DNA from: Rhodococcus tibetensis
Lineage (GTDB): Bacteria > Actinomycetota > Actinomycetes > Mycobacteriales > Mycobacteriaceae
DNA: 64,000 bases
Assembly (NCBI RefSeq): GCF_024438035.1
Contig: NZ_JANFQF010000017.1
Coordinates: 1 to 64,000 of the forward strand
Direction of reading: 5' to 3'
A model generated the notes under the pieces. The model worked only from the letters and a program-made list of their open reading frames with translations, did no database searches and was not told the origin of the DNA. Position 1 is the first letter of the stretch, and the number at the start of each line of letters is the position of its first letter. Both the position numbers and the translations under genes were made by a program. Below, piece after piece: positions 47,481 to 56,012 of this stretch.

Positions 47481-48502
47481 GGCTGACCTGGACCGTCGGG
47501 ACCCTCGACCTGGCAACCCCGTTCCGGATCAGCCGCGGGGTGATGTCCACGCGCGAGGCCGTCACGGTCACCGCGACCGATCCCGCGACAGGGTTGTGTG
47601 GCCGCGGCGAGGTCGTCACATCGGTATACGCGCGACTGGATGTAGCGCGCATCGACACCGAACTCCGTGCAGTCGACGTGCGGGACGACGACTCCATCAG
47701 CCTGGACGACGCTCTCGCCCAGATGCATCCGGCGGTCGCGGCAGCGGTGTGGTCCGCGATCGCCGACCTGCAATCCTGTATGGACGGCGTGGCGGTGGCC
47801 ACCCACCTCGGGTTGCCGCTGCCCGCTCAGGTGCCGATCGCCCGCACCGTCGGAATCGGGACACCGGAGGAGATGGGCGCAGAGGCGGCCGATCTGGTCG
47901 GGCACGGATTCGGCCTGTTGAAGGTCAAGGCGGACAGCGACGCGGCCGAGTCGGTGCGGCGGCTGACGGCGGTGGCTGTGGCAGCGCCCGGCGCTGAACT
48001 GATCGTCGACGCGAACGAGGCCTGGACCGTGGGAAGCGCCCTGTCTGTGCTTGCCGACATACGTGGGTTGCCGGTCGTGGCGCTCGAACAACCGCTGCCC
48101 GCCCGAGACCGCGACGGGATACGGGAGCTGCGCGGCCGCACCGAGATTCCGATCATCGCGGACGAGGGCCTCCACGCCATGGCCGATCTGGACGGGCTCT
48201 GCGGTCTGGCGGATGCGGTGAACATCAAGCTGCCCAAGTGCGGCGGCATCTACCGGGCCCACGAACTCGCCACCGCGGCCCGCGACCGCGGCATGGACGT
48301 GATGCTCGGCTGCCTGGTGAGCAGCTCGCTGAGCATAGCGCCCGCGGTGCATTTGGCGTCGCTGGCGCGGTGGTGCGATCTGGATGGGCACCTGCTGCTC
48401 GCCCGGGACCCGTGGACCGGGCTGGGCGGCGAAGACGGCGTGTTGCGCCCGAGCGGGCGGCCCGGCCTGGGCGTGCAGCGCCCCGGGAACGGGGGATCTT
48501 GA
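47477..48502 (+). CDS. Dipeptide epimerase-type enolase superfamily enzyme
   Basis: This 341-residue protein starts at ATG 47477 overlapping the previous stop. It belongs to the muconate-lactonising subgroup. Catalytic Lys149-x-Lys151 lies in LLKVKAD, metal ligands are Asp178 (DANEAW), Glu204 (LEQPL) and Asp229 (ADEG), and the second catalytic Lys251 is in NIKLPKCGG. Asp301-Leu-Asp303 near the end matches the D-x-D motif that binds the alpha-amino group in L-Ala-D/L-Glu and related dipeptide epimerases. All catalytic residues are present, so it should invert an alpha carbon in a dipeptide or N-substituted amino acid. That fits an ATP-grasp product in the same operon. Confidence 0.87.
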   Translation: MRLTWTVGTLDLATPFRISRGVMSTREAVTVTATDPATGLCGRGEVVTSVYARLDVARIDTELRAVDVRDDDSISLDDALAQMHPAVAAAVWSAIADLQSCMDGVAVATHLGLPLPAQVPIARTVGIGTPEEMGAEAADLVGHGFGLLKVKADSDAAESVRRLTAVAVAAPGAELIVDANEAWTVGSALSVLADIRGLPVVALEQPLPARDRDGIRELRGRTEIPIIADEGLHAMADLDGLCGLADAVNIKLPKCGGIYRAHELATAARDRGMDVMLGCLVSSSLSIAPAVHLASLARWCDLDGHLLLARDPWTGLGGEDGVLRPSGRPGLGVQRPGNGGS

Positions 48503-49758
48503 TGACCGAAACGCAGTCCGCTACAGGAACACTCGCGCTGCTGCGCAGCTTTCCCCGCTCGGTGCAGCTGCTGGTGCTCAACCAGTACGGCGTCAATACC
48601 GGCTTTTACATGCTGGTGCCCTATCTGTCGATGCACCTGACCGGGAATCTGGGCCTGTCCCTGGCGATCACCGGCCTCGTCCTGGGTGTCCGCACCCTCA
48701 GCCAGCAAGGATTGTTCCTGATCGGAGGCACCGCCGCCGACCGGCTCGGACCGCATCGGGTCATCATCGCCGGCTGCGCCCTGCGGTCGGTGGGTTTCGC
48801 GGTGTTCGCCTTCGGCACCAGCGTGCCGCTGCTACTGCTCGCCTCCGTCCTGTCGGGACTGGCGGGGGCACTGTTCAACCCGGCCGTGCGCTCCTACATC
48901 GCGGTCGCCGAACCGACCCGGCGCGCGGAAGCGTTCGCGGTGTTCAACGTTTTTGCCCAAGCCGGGGCGCTGTCCGGGCCGCTGATCGGCAGCGCCCTGC
49001 TGGCGGTGGACTTTCGCACCGTCGCGATCGCGGCGGCGGTGATCTTCGCCGCCCTCACGCTGGCGCAGCTGCGGTTCCTGCCCGCCCACCCGGTCGAACG
49101 CGCCGACACGACGGTGCTCCGCGGTTGGGGTGCGGTCCTGGCCAACCGCAGGTTCGTGCTGTTCACCGTTGCCATGCTCGGAATGTTCGCCCTGCAGACC
49201 CAGATGTATCTGGTGTATCCGGTACTGGCCGGGCGGATCACCGACTGGGGTGGTGCGGTCGCGGTGCTGTTTCTGAGCACCACGGTCTTCAGCCTGCTAG
49301 CTCAGGTTCGGCTGACCCGTTGGTTCGATCGCCGCACTCGCCGGGGCACCGCCATCACCGCGGGGCTGGCGTTGATGGGGGCCGCGTTCGTGGCAGTACT
49401 GCCAGTCCTGTGGGCCGACCGCGGTCACAGCGTCGGTGAGATCGTCCTGGCGTTGACGCCGTTGGTGCTCTCCGCCCTGATTCTCGAGGCGGGGATCATG
49501 ATCGCCCAGCCGTTCGTGATGGAACTGATTCCCTCGTACGGGGATTCGAGTATCTCGGGAACCCTGTTCGGAATGTTCTACCTCGTCTCCGGGATCGCCG
49601 CCGCCGGCGGCAACGCCCTGATCGGGTACGGCATCGACCTGGGCAACGGGTGGCCCGGCGCACTGGTGTGCATCACCCTTGCCTGGGGATCGGCGGCCGC
49701 AGTGTGGTTGCTGCACCGTCGCAATCTGCTCGCCGACCCGGCCGGAGCACCGATATGA
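48502..49758 (+). CDS. MFS transporter, probable metallophore exporter
   Basis: This 418-residue protein starts at ATG 48502, sharing one base with the upstream stop (TGATG). Twelve helices are predicted, with NQYGVNTGFYMLVPYLSMHL in helix 1 and the loop GGTAADRLGPHRVI after helix 2 (motif A-like, with the conserved Asp-Arg). It resembles multidrug exporters of the MdtH/YajR-like type. Because a complete importer follows, this gene is the natural candidate to secrete the metal-free chelator. Direction is inferred from context. Confidence 0.85.
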   Translation: MTETQSATGTLALLRSFPRSVQLLVLNQYGVNTGFYMLVPYLSMHLTGNLGLSLAITGLVLGVRTLSQQGLFLIGGTAADRLGPHRVIIAGCALRSVGFAVFAFGTSVPLLLLASVLSGLAGALFNPAVRSYIAVAEPTRRAEAFAVFNVFAQAGALSGPLIGSALLAVDFRTVAIAAAVIFAALTLAQLRFLPAHPVERADTTVLRGWGAVLANRRFVLFTVAMLGMFALQTQMYLVYPVLAGRITDWGGAVAVLFLSTTVFSLLAQVRLTRWFDRRTRRGTAITAGLALMGAAFVAVLPVLWADRGHSVGEIVLALTPLVLSALILEAGIMIAQPFVMELIPSYGDSSISGTLFGMFYLVSGIAAAGGNALIGYGIDLGNGWPGALVCITLAWGSAAAVWLLHRRNLLADPAGAPI

Positions 49759-50582
49759 CCGCAGCCGAGGCGCGGAACCTGCTGACCGACAACCCAGCAC
49801 TGTACGAGGCCCGCTTTCCCGACCCCGACCACACCGCTGCCAGGTTCGTCGACGACATCCTGCGGGCATATTTGCGCTCCGAGGTGGTCGGCGAGGGGAC
49901 CCGCCCGACGTCGGTGCTGGACCTGGGCTGCGGCACCGGCCGCGACCTGGGATACCTGGCCCGAAAGGGGTATCGCTGCCACGGCATCGACCAGTCCCCG
50001 GCGATGGTGCGCTACGCGCAGCAGAAATACGAGGGCGTCACCGCCGCGGTCGGTGACCTGCGGGACTTCCAGGTCGGTGCACGGTTCGACGCCATCACCT
50101 GCCTGGACAGTGCCCTGCTTTACTGCCACACCGACGACGAACTGGAATCGTGCCTGCGCTGCGCCCGGGCTCACCTGCGCGCCGGTGGGCTCCTGATCGC
50201 GGAGATGCGCAACGGCGCCTTCTTCCTCGGCAGCACCGAACTCCTCGACGCCCCCACCCACTCTTCCTTCACCTGGCACGGGCACAGCTGGCGGGCGGAG
50301 ACCACCCTGTGGATCGACCATGCCGCCCAGCTACTGCGCCGCCGCAGGCAGTGGCAGATCCCCGATTCCGTCGAACCGCTCGTCCAGACCTCGGCCTGGC
50401 GGTTGCTGTTCCCCGTGGAGCTGACCGGCCACCTGCGCCGCGCCGGATTCGCGGTGCGCGCCGTGTTCGACACACACGGGCCCCGCACCGAGACCGGCTG
50501 GCCAGGCCCAACCGCCCTGGCCGATGCCGGTGCGAGCACGTTGTCCGGCGACCGGATGCATGTGATCGCCGAGGCTATCTGA
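49755..50582 (+). CDS. Class I SAM-dependent methyltransferase
   Basis: This 275-residue protein starts at ATG 49755 overlapping the MFS stop. The SAM-binding motif I is SVLDLGCGTGRDLGYLARKG (residues 53-72), with an acidic loop (GIDQSP) after strand 2 and GDLRDF after strand 3. The C-terminal half is typical of small-molecule N- or O-methyltransferases. In the operon it would methylate an amine or carboxylate of the product. Tailoring may change metal selectivity or export. Confidence 0.85.
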   Translation: MTAAEARNLLTDNPALYEARFPDPDHTAARFVDDILRAYLRSEVVGEGTRPTSVLDLGCGTGRDLGYLARKGYRCHGIDQSPAMVRYAQQKYEGVTAAVGDLRDFQVGARFDAITCLDSALLYCHTDDELESCLRCARAHLRAGGLLIAEMRNGAFFLGSTELLDAPTHSSFTWHGHSWRAETTLWIDHAAQLLRRRRQWQIPDSVEPLVQTSAWRLLFPVELTGHLRRAGFAVRAVFDTHGPRTETGWPGPTALADAGASTLSGDRMHVIAEAI

Positions 50583-50632
50583 CCATTCCGCCGACCCCGC
50601 TTTCGAATTCACTGTTCAAGGAGAAACCCCCG

Positions 50633-52213
50633 ATGAATCCGGTCCCCCGATCCGCACTGCCCCCGCTGCCTCACCTGAGTCGGCGTTCGTTCCTCGGCCT
50701 CGGCGCCGCCGTCGGCGGCGCCGTGCTGCTCGGGGCCTGCAGCACCGGCGGTGACACCGCGCCCTCGACGACCGAGGTACCCCGGGACGGCGGCCGACTG
50801 CGGGCGGTATTCTCCGGCGGCGGCGCACAGGAAGTGCTGGACCCGCACAAAACCAACCTGTACGCCGACGTCGCCCGCGCGAACGCGCTCTACGACAAGC
50901 TCGTCGAATATGGCGACGACCTCGGCCCGGTTGCCAGGCTGGCGACCGCCTGGCGACCGAACGCCGACGCCACCATGTGGACCGTGGAGTTGCGCCCGGC
51001 GGTGTTCCACGACGGGCGCCCGGTGCGGGCCGCGGACGTGCTGTACTCCTACCAGCGGATCCTGGACCCGAAGAACGCGCTGCGGCCGCGGGCCTCGCTC
51101 GAAATGATCGACATCGGCCGCTCCCGTGCCATCGACGAGCGCACCATCGAATTCGTGTGCGCCCGCCCGTGCGGGGACCTGGCGAATGTGCTCGCCGCGT
51201 TCGGCGCCTACATCATTCCCGAGGGCACCACCGACTTCACCCGACCGGTCGGCTCCGGGCCGTTCACCTTCGTCTCGTTCGAGCCGGGCCGATCCTTCGT
51301 TGCCGCCCGGTTCGGTGATTACTGGGACGGTGCCCCACATCTGGAGGAACTGGAGATCCTCACCGCCCCGGACGAGACCGCGCGGATCAACGCCCTGCTC
51401 GGCGGGCAGGTGGAGTACGCCGACGACCTCGGGGTGACCTCGGCCCGCACCTACGCCACCGATGCCCGCGTGCAGATTCTGCGGTCGCCACGCAGTGCGA
51501 TGTCCGGGTTCGCGATGAAGGTGGACCGGCCGCCCTTCGACAACCTGGATCTGCGGCGGGCGATGTTCGCCCTGGTCGACCGCGACGAGCTGGTGTCCAC
51601 CGTGCTCGGTAGTACCGGTGTGGTCGGCAACGACCTGTTCGGTAAGGATGCCAAGTACTACGCCGATGATCTGCCCCAGCGCAGCCTGGACCTGGATGAG
51701 GCGAAGGCGCTGATCCGCAAGGCCGGCGCCCTGAACACCACCATCGACCTGCAGACCACCGGTGCCACCAACGGTTTCGTCGAGGCCGCGAACATCCTCG
51801 CCGAACAGGCCGGACGTGCCGGACTGAAGATCGACGTGAAAGTCGGTGAGGGCTCGACATATTGGACGCGGACCCTCGACGAGGGTGTGCTGTCGAGTTT
51901 CCGGTCCGGGGCCATGCCCATCGAAACTCATCTGGCGCAGCGGATGCTCACGTCGTCGTCGAAGAACTACACCCAGTGGCGTCGCCCCGGCTTCGATGCG
52001 TTGTTCGCCACCGCGAGTGAAACCACCGACGAGGACGCCCGGGCTGGCGCGTACCAGCAGATGCAGTCGCAACTACACAGCGAGGGTGGCCTGCTGGTGT
52101 GGGGGTTCTCCGACGGTCTGCACGGTCTGGCACCGAATCTGGCCGGGATGGCCCAGAATGCTCCCACCAACACCCTCGGGTACGCCCGATTCGACAAGGC
52201 CTGGCTGGGGTGA
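50633..52213 (+). CDS. Peptide/nickel-type ABC transporter substrate-binding lipoprotein, Tat-exported
   Basis: This 526-residue protein starts at ATG 50633 behind AAGGAG. The N-terminus has the twin-arginine motif SRRSFL (Arg17-Arg18), a hydrophobic stretch and lipobox L-G-A-C with Cys36. The rest is an SBP_bac_5 domain (LATAWRPNADATMWTVELRP, then GRPVRAADVLYSYQRILDP). Relatives bind oligopeptides, nickel complexes or opine metallophores (CntA). Tat export suggests folding, perhaps with a ligand, before secretion. In this operon the likely ligand is the loaded metallophore. The 50-base gap before it is the only sizeable one in the cluster. Confidence 0.9.
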   Translation: MNPVPRSALPPLPHLSRRSFLGLGAAVGGAVLLGACSTGGDTAPSTTEVPRDGGRLRAVFSGGGAQEVLDPHKTNLYADVARANALYDKLVEYGDDLGPVARLATAWRPNADATMWTVELRPAVFHDGRPVRAADVLYSYQRILDPKNALRPRASLEMIDIGRSRAIDERTIEFVCARPCGDLANVLAAFGAYIIPEGTTDFTRPVGSGPFTFVSFEPGRSFVAARFGDYWDGAPHLEELEILTAPDETARINALLGGQVEYADDLGVTSARTYATDARVQILRSPRSAMSGFAMKVDRPPFDNLDLRRAMFALVDRDELVSTVLGSTGVVGNDLFGKDAKYYADDLPQRSLDLDEAKALIRKAGALNTTIDLQTTGATNGFVEAANILAEQAGRAGLKIDVKVGEGSTYWTRTLDEGVLSSFRSGAMPIETHLAQRMLTSSSKNYTQWRRPGFDALFATASETTDEDARAGAYQQMQSQLHSEGGLLVWGFSDGLHGLAPNLAGMAQNAPTNTLGYARFDKAWLG

Positions 52214-53160
52214 TCCTCGCCCGCTACGCCGGCACCCGGCTCGCGGTGGGACTGGCCCAGGTCCTAGGGGTGGTCGTCGTCGTCTTCACCATCGCCGCCG
52301 CGCTGCCCGGTGATGCCGCGGTGGTCATCGCCGGTGACGACGCAGACCCGAAGCGGATCGCGCAACTGCGCGAGCTCCTCGGCCTGGACCGGCCGCTGCC
52401 GGTGCAATTCGGTCACTGGCTGACCGGGCTACTGCACGGTGACCTGGGCACCTCGGCGGTTTCCGGGCGACCCGTCGCCGACATGCTGGGGGTGGCGCTG
52501 GCGCCGACACTGACGCTCGCCGCCCTGGCGTTCGTGGTGCTCGTGCCGCTGGCGCTTCTCCTCGGGGTGGCGGCCGCGGCGCGCCGCGACCGCCCGGTCG
52601 ACCGAACCATCACCGCCCTGGCCGTAGCCCTCTACGCGGCACCGGAATTCGCGATGGCGATCGTGCTGGTCGCGGTGTTCGCGGTCTGGCTGGGATGGTT
52701 CGCCCCCACCGCCGTCGGCGCCGGCGGGTCGCTGCTGCTGCAACCCCAGTTATGGGTGCTGCCGGTGCTGGTGTTGGTGATCCGGCCTGTGTGCTCGCTG
52801 ACGCGGCTGGTGCGCGCGTCGATGATCACCACGTTGGAATCGGAGTACATCCGGCACACCCTCCGGCTCGGGGTACCGATGCGCCGGGTGATCTGGCGGC
52901 ACGCCCTGCCCGGCTCCCTGACCCCGGCCTCCCAGCACCTCGCGCGGGTCACGGACTGGCTACTCGGCGGCGTCGTGGTCGTCGAAGCGGTTTTCGCGCT
53001 GGGCGGACTCGGCCAGGTGCTGGTCGCTGCGGTCAGTAGCCGCGACCTCCCGTTGTTGATGGGGTTGGTGGCGGTGTTCGCCTTGGTCACGGTGACGGTG
53101 AACACGGTCGCGGACATTGTGGCCTACCAGCTCAATCCGGTGGCAGGAGTCGCCGCATGA
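52210..53160 (+). CDS. ABC transporter permease 1 (DppB/NikB type)
   Basis: This 316-residue protein starts at GTG 52210 overlapping the stop of the binding protein. Six helices are predicted. The first extracytoplasmic loop has the DppB-like LRELLGLDRPLPVQFGHWL followed by GDLGTS, and the cytoplasmic EAA-like loop reads RHALPGSLTPASQHLAR. It pairs with the next gene product to form the membrane channel of a peptide/nickel-class importer. Confidence 0.92.
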   Translation: MILARYAGTRLAVGLAQVLGVVVVVFTIAAALPGDAAVVIAGDDADPKRIAQLRELLGLDRPLPVQFGHWLTGLLHGDLGTSAVSGRPVADMLGVALAPTLTLAALAFVVLVPLALLLGVAAAARRDRPVDRTITALAVALYAAPEFAMAIVLVAVFAVWLGWFAPTAVGAGGSLLLQPQLWVLPVLVLVIRPVCSLTRLVRASMITTLESEYIRHTLRLGVPMRRVIWRHALPGSLTPASQHLARVTDWLLGGVVVVEAVFALGGLGQVLVAAVSSRDLPLLMGLVAVFALVTVTVNTVADIVAYQLNPVAGVAA

Positions 53161-54002
53161 GCGCCCCCGATCGGTCGCAGCATGTCCGCCGGCCGAAGAT
53201 CCCGGCACGGATGCTCGTCGGTGTCGGGCTGACCGCGGTCCCGCTCGCGGTCGCGGTACTCGGCCCCCTGATCGCCGGTGACACCAGCCGGGGCCCGGCG
53301 TTCACCCAAGGCGAGAAGTGGCTGCTCGGCACCGATTCCGAGGGCCGCGACGTCCTGACGCAGGTACTGCTCGGCGGACGCTCGCTGGTGATGGTGGCCG
53401 CGGCCGCGGTAGTGCTGACCTATCTGCTCGCCGTGCCCTGGGGAGTGGCGGCCGCGACCGCCCGCCGCCGGATCGTCGACGAGATGCTGATGCGACCGTT
53501 GGATCTGCTGCTGTCGCTGCCGTCGATGATGCTGCTCCTGCTGATCGTCGCGATCACTGACGCCGATCAGGTTGTGCTGGCGGCGGTGGTGGCGGTGCTG
53601 CTTTTCCCGGATGCCGCGCGTCTGGTGCGGGCCAGCGCGCTGCACGGCGCGCACACCCCGGCCATGGAAGCGCTGATCCTGCAACGCGAAACCTGGTGGC
53701 GCCGCCACCTCGGCTACCTGGGCCGCTCACTGTTGCCGGTCCTCGCCGCGGACGCCGGCCTGCGGTTCGTCGGCGCAATCTATCTGGTCGCCTCCGCCAG
53801 CTTCCTCGGTGTGAGCGCGGACTCCGCTGGCACCGACTGGGCGGTGATGATCGACCGCAACCGCGCCGGCCTCACCCTCGTCCCCTGGGGGGTGATCGTG
53901 CCCGCGGTGCTGATCATCACCCTCGCAATGGGCGTGAACCTGCTGTTCGACTCCGGGGCCCGCGCGGCCGCCCGCGAACTGCTGACAAGGAAACAGCATT
54001 GA
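53157..54002 (+). CDS. ABC transporter permease 2 (DppC/NikC type)
   Basis: This 281-residue protein starts at ATG 53157 overlapping the first permease stop. It carries the DppC signature LLGTDSEGRDVLTQVLLGGR near the N-terminal membrane segment and an EAA-like loop (RHLGYLGRSLLPVLAADAGL). Five or six helices are predicted. It is the second channel subunit. Confidence 0.92.
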   Translation: MSAPDRSQHVRRPKIPARMLVGVGLTAVPLAVAVLGPLIAGDTSRGPAFTQGEKWLLGTDSEGRDVLTQVLLGGRSLVMVAAAAVVLTYLLAVPWGVAAATARRRIVDEMLMRPLDLLLSLPSMMLLLLIVAITDADQVVLAAVVAVLLFPDAARLVRASALHGAHTPAMEALILQRETWWRRHLGYLGRSLLPVLAADAGLRFVGAIYLVASASFLGVSADSAGTDWAVMIDRNRAGLTLVPWGVIVPAVLIITLAMGVNLLFDSGARAAARELLTRKQH

Positions 54003-55453
54003 CCGACATTCTCCCGGCAGCCGCGTCCGCTCCTGCCCGTGACACCGCGATCCGGGTGCGCGGGCTCACCGCCCGCACCCGAGGCCGGATCCTCGTCGAC
54101 GATATCGACCTCGACATCCCCGCAGGTGTCGTCACCGCCCTCATCGGCGCCTCCGGCAGCGGAAAGACCACCACCGCACTGGCCCTGATCGGTGAGCACC
54201 GGCCCGGCGTCGAGGTGAGCACCAACAGCGTGCGCGCGGACGGGGTGCTGTTCGGGTACGTGCCCCAACAACCCTCCTCGGTGCTCAACCCGGCACTGCG
54301 GATCGGCACCGTACTCGGTGACATTGCCCGCGCCGCTCAGCGGCAAGGTAACCGGGCGAGCGTCCCCGACGCTCTCGAGCGGGCCGGATTCCCGTCGGAT
54401 CCGGGCATGCTGCGCCGCTACCCCCACCAACTCTCGGGCGGACAGCAACAACGCCTCGTCATCGCGCAAGCCCTGCTGACCAACCCTACGTGCCTGATCC
54501 TCGATGAGCCCACCACTGGACAGGACCCGATCAACCGGGCAGCCATCCTCGACGAAATGCTGCGACTGCGCGGCCAGGGGCTCACGATCGTGCTCGTCAC
54601 CCACGACCTGGACGCCGTTCACCAGGTAGCCGAGCACGTGATCGTCATGGCCGAGGGGCGCGTGATCAACGCCTGCGACACCACGATCCTGCCCGCCCCG
54701 GCCCCGTCACCGGTCCCACGGGCGGGCGCCGCGACGAGGAACCGCACCACCCCGGCCGCCAACCGACTGGAGCTGAACGCTGTCACCGCCGGGTATCGCG
54801 CGACCGCCGTACTGCAGGGCTTTTCGCTGTCGATAGAAGCGGGGGAATGCGTGGCCTTGGTCGGCCGGTCGGGGTGCGGCAAGTCCACCGCCGCGCGGGT
54901 GGCCGCGGGCCTGCACCCACCCACAGCCGGGGGCGTGTTCCTCGACGGGGTTCCGGTGGCGGGATCGGTGCGTCGGCGTACCCGCGATCAGCTGGCCGAT
55001 ATCGCGTACGTCTTCCAGGACGCCAAGGCCGCGTTCGACCCGTACCGCAGCGTGTGGGGACAGATCGTGCGCGGGCCGAGACGCCTGCGCGGCGACACTG
55101 ACCGGGAGGCGGCCGCGGCAGCCCGTCGCGCGCTCGATCGGGTCGGCCTTCACGAGCAGATCGCGCACCAGCGCCCCGGAGCCCTCTCCGGCGGCGAGGC
55201 GCAGCGCGCCGCGCTCGCCCGTGCCCTGGCAGCGGCACCGACGGTCCTGATCTGCGACGAAATCACTACCGGCCTCGACCCGATCTCCCAGCGGCGGGTG
55301 CTTGACGTTTTGGCGGATCTCACGCGCAGCCAACACCTGGCTCTGCTGGTGATCAGCCACGACGCGGCCGTGGTGGACCGGGTCGCCGACCGGGTCGTCG
55401 ACCTGCACAGCGGCGCCAGCGACCCCGGACGCCTCCGGTTCGTCGAGGAGTGA
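53999..55453 (+). CDS. Fused double ABC ATPase of the peptide/nickel-type importer
   Basis: This 484-residue protein starts at TTG 53999 (TTGA overlap). Two complete ATPase domains are joined by a Pro/Ala linker. Domain 1 has Walker A GASGSGKTT (residues 50-58), signature LSGGQQQR and Walker B CLILDEPTTG. Domain 2 has Walker A GRSGCGKST, signature LSGGEAQR and Walker B VLICDEITTG. It corresponds to DppD plus DppF (or CntD plus CntF) in one chain and powers the two permeases. It is the last gene of the operon. Confidence 0.92.
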   Translation: MTDILPAAASAPARDTAIRVRGLTARTRGRILVDDIDLDIPAGVVTALIGASGSGKTTTALALIGEHRPGVEVSTNSVRADGVLFGYVPQQPSSVLNPALRIGTVLGDIARAAQRQGNRASVPDALERAGFPSDPGMLRRYPHQLSGGQQQRLVIAQALLTNPTCLILDEPTTGQDPINRAAILDEMLRLRGQGLTIVLVTHDLDAVHQVAEHVIVMAEGRVINACDTTILPAPAPSPVPRAGAATRNRTTPAANRLELNAVTAGYRATAVLQGFSLSIEAGECVALVGRSGCGKSTAARVAAGLHPPTAGGVFLDGVPVAGSVRRRTRDQLADIAYVFQDAKAAFDPYRSVWGQIVRGPRRLRGDTDREAAAAARRALDRVGLHEQIAHQRPGALSGGEAQRAALARALAAAPTVLICDEITTGLDPISQRRVLDVLADLTRSQHLALLVISHDAAVVDRVADRVVDLHSGASDPGRLRFVEE

Positions 55454-55479
55454 CGACCCTGAGTCGAGGTTGTCGATCC

Positions 55480-55869
55480 AGTAGCGCGGACATGTTCGAT
55501 ACTGCGTCGTCGAGCATGTGCGGCGGTGACCGGGAGGTGCGGGTCCGCCTCACCCCGAGATCCCCGGCGCGCACTTGTACGGAGTGCTATGGGATTTCGT
55601 CCTTGGAACCAGCTTTCGACGACGGCGGGGGTGTCGCGTGCACCGATTCGTCGTGCGGTATCGAGGGCGACCTGGGGTCGGTTGAGGGCAGCTTGGTCGG
55701 GGAGCGGGCCGGTGCCGTCCACCCATCCGCGAAGGGTGGCGGTGTCGTGTGCTTCAGCCAGGTATGCAATGAGTTTCGTGCCCAGAAGTGATCTCAGCTC
55801 GGTGATAAGGGTGCGTGCTGTGGTTTCAGATCCGGTGTCTGAGTTGATCACTCGCATCTCCTCGGTCAA
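55480..55869 (-). pseudogene. DUF2384/MbcA-like antitoxin relic
   Basis: The start (ATG 55869 or 55857 after GAGGAG) leads to a segment of about 90 residues, including LRSLLGTKLIAYLAEAHDTA, LRGWVDGTG and AVVESWFQGRNP. This resembles the helical Xre/DUF2384 (MbcA-ParS) antitoxins of actinobacteria, which end in WF-G-NP followed by a conserved R-EGD-L segment. After NP the expected continuation appears in another frame (VRAGDLG), so the C-terminus is probably frameshifted. The open frame itself runs to 55150 deep under the ABC ATPase gene. No RES-domain toxin partner is seen nearby. Confidence 0.5.
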
Positions 55870-56012
55870 TCCTCGTGTGTGCTTTTCGCCTACTCGGGTT
55901 CAGGCCGAGGCCGTCAATTCGCGTTTGCGCACGGTTGCCTGGTCAAGGTTTCTTCCGGTGACCGAGCTGCGTTAGCGTGAAGGAATCGGAGGCTTGGTCT
56001 ATCCTCGTGGCG

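Noticed and set aside
44288-55453. Operon as an EDDS, staphyloferrin B or staphylopine cluster
   Set aside because: No ornithine cyclodeaminase, IucA/C synthetase, nicotianamine-synthase-like or opine dehydrogenase gene is present, and a dipeptide epimerase, ATP-grasp ligase and DUF364 protein are extra.
44288-55453. Operon as simple dipeptide or murein-peptide catabolism
   Set aside because: An epimerase with a Dpp-type importer would fit, but the ATP-grasp ligase, SbnA-like enzyme, methyltransferase, exporter and Fur-type operator argue for synthesis. It remains the main alternative.
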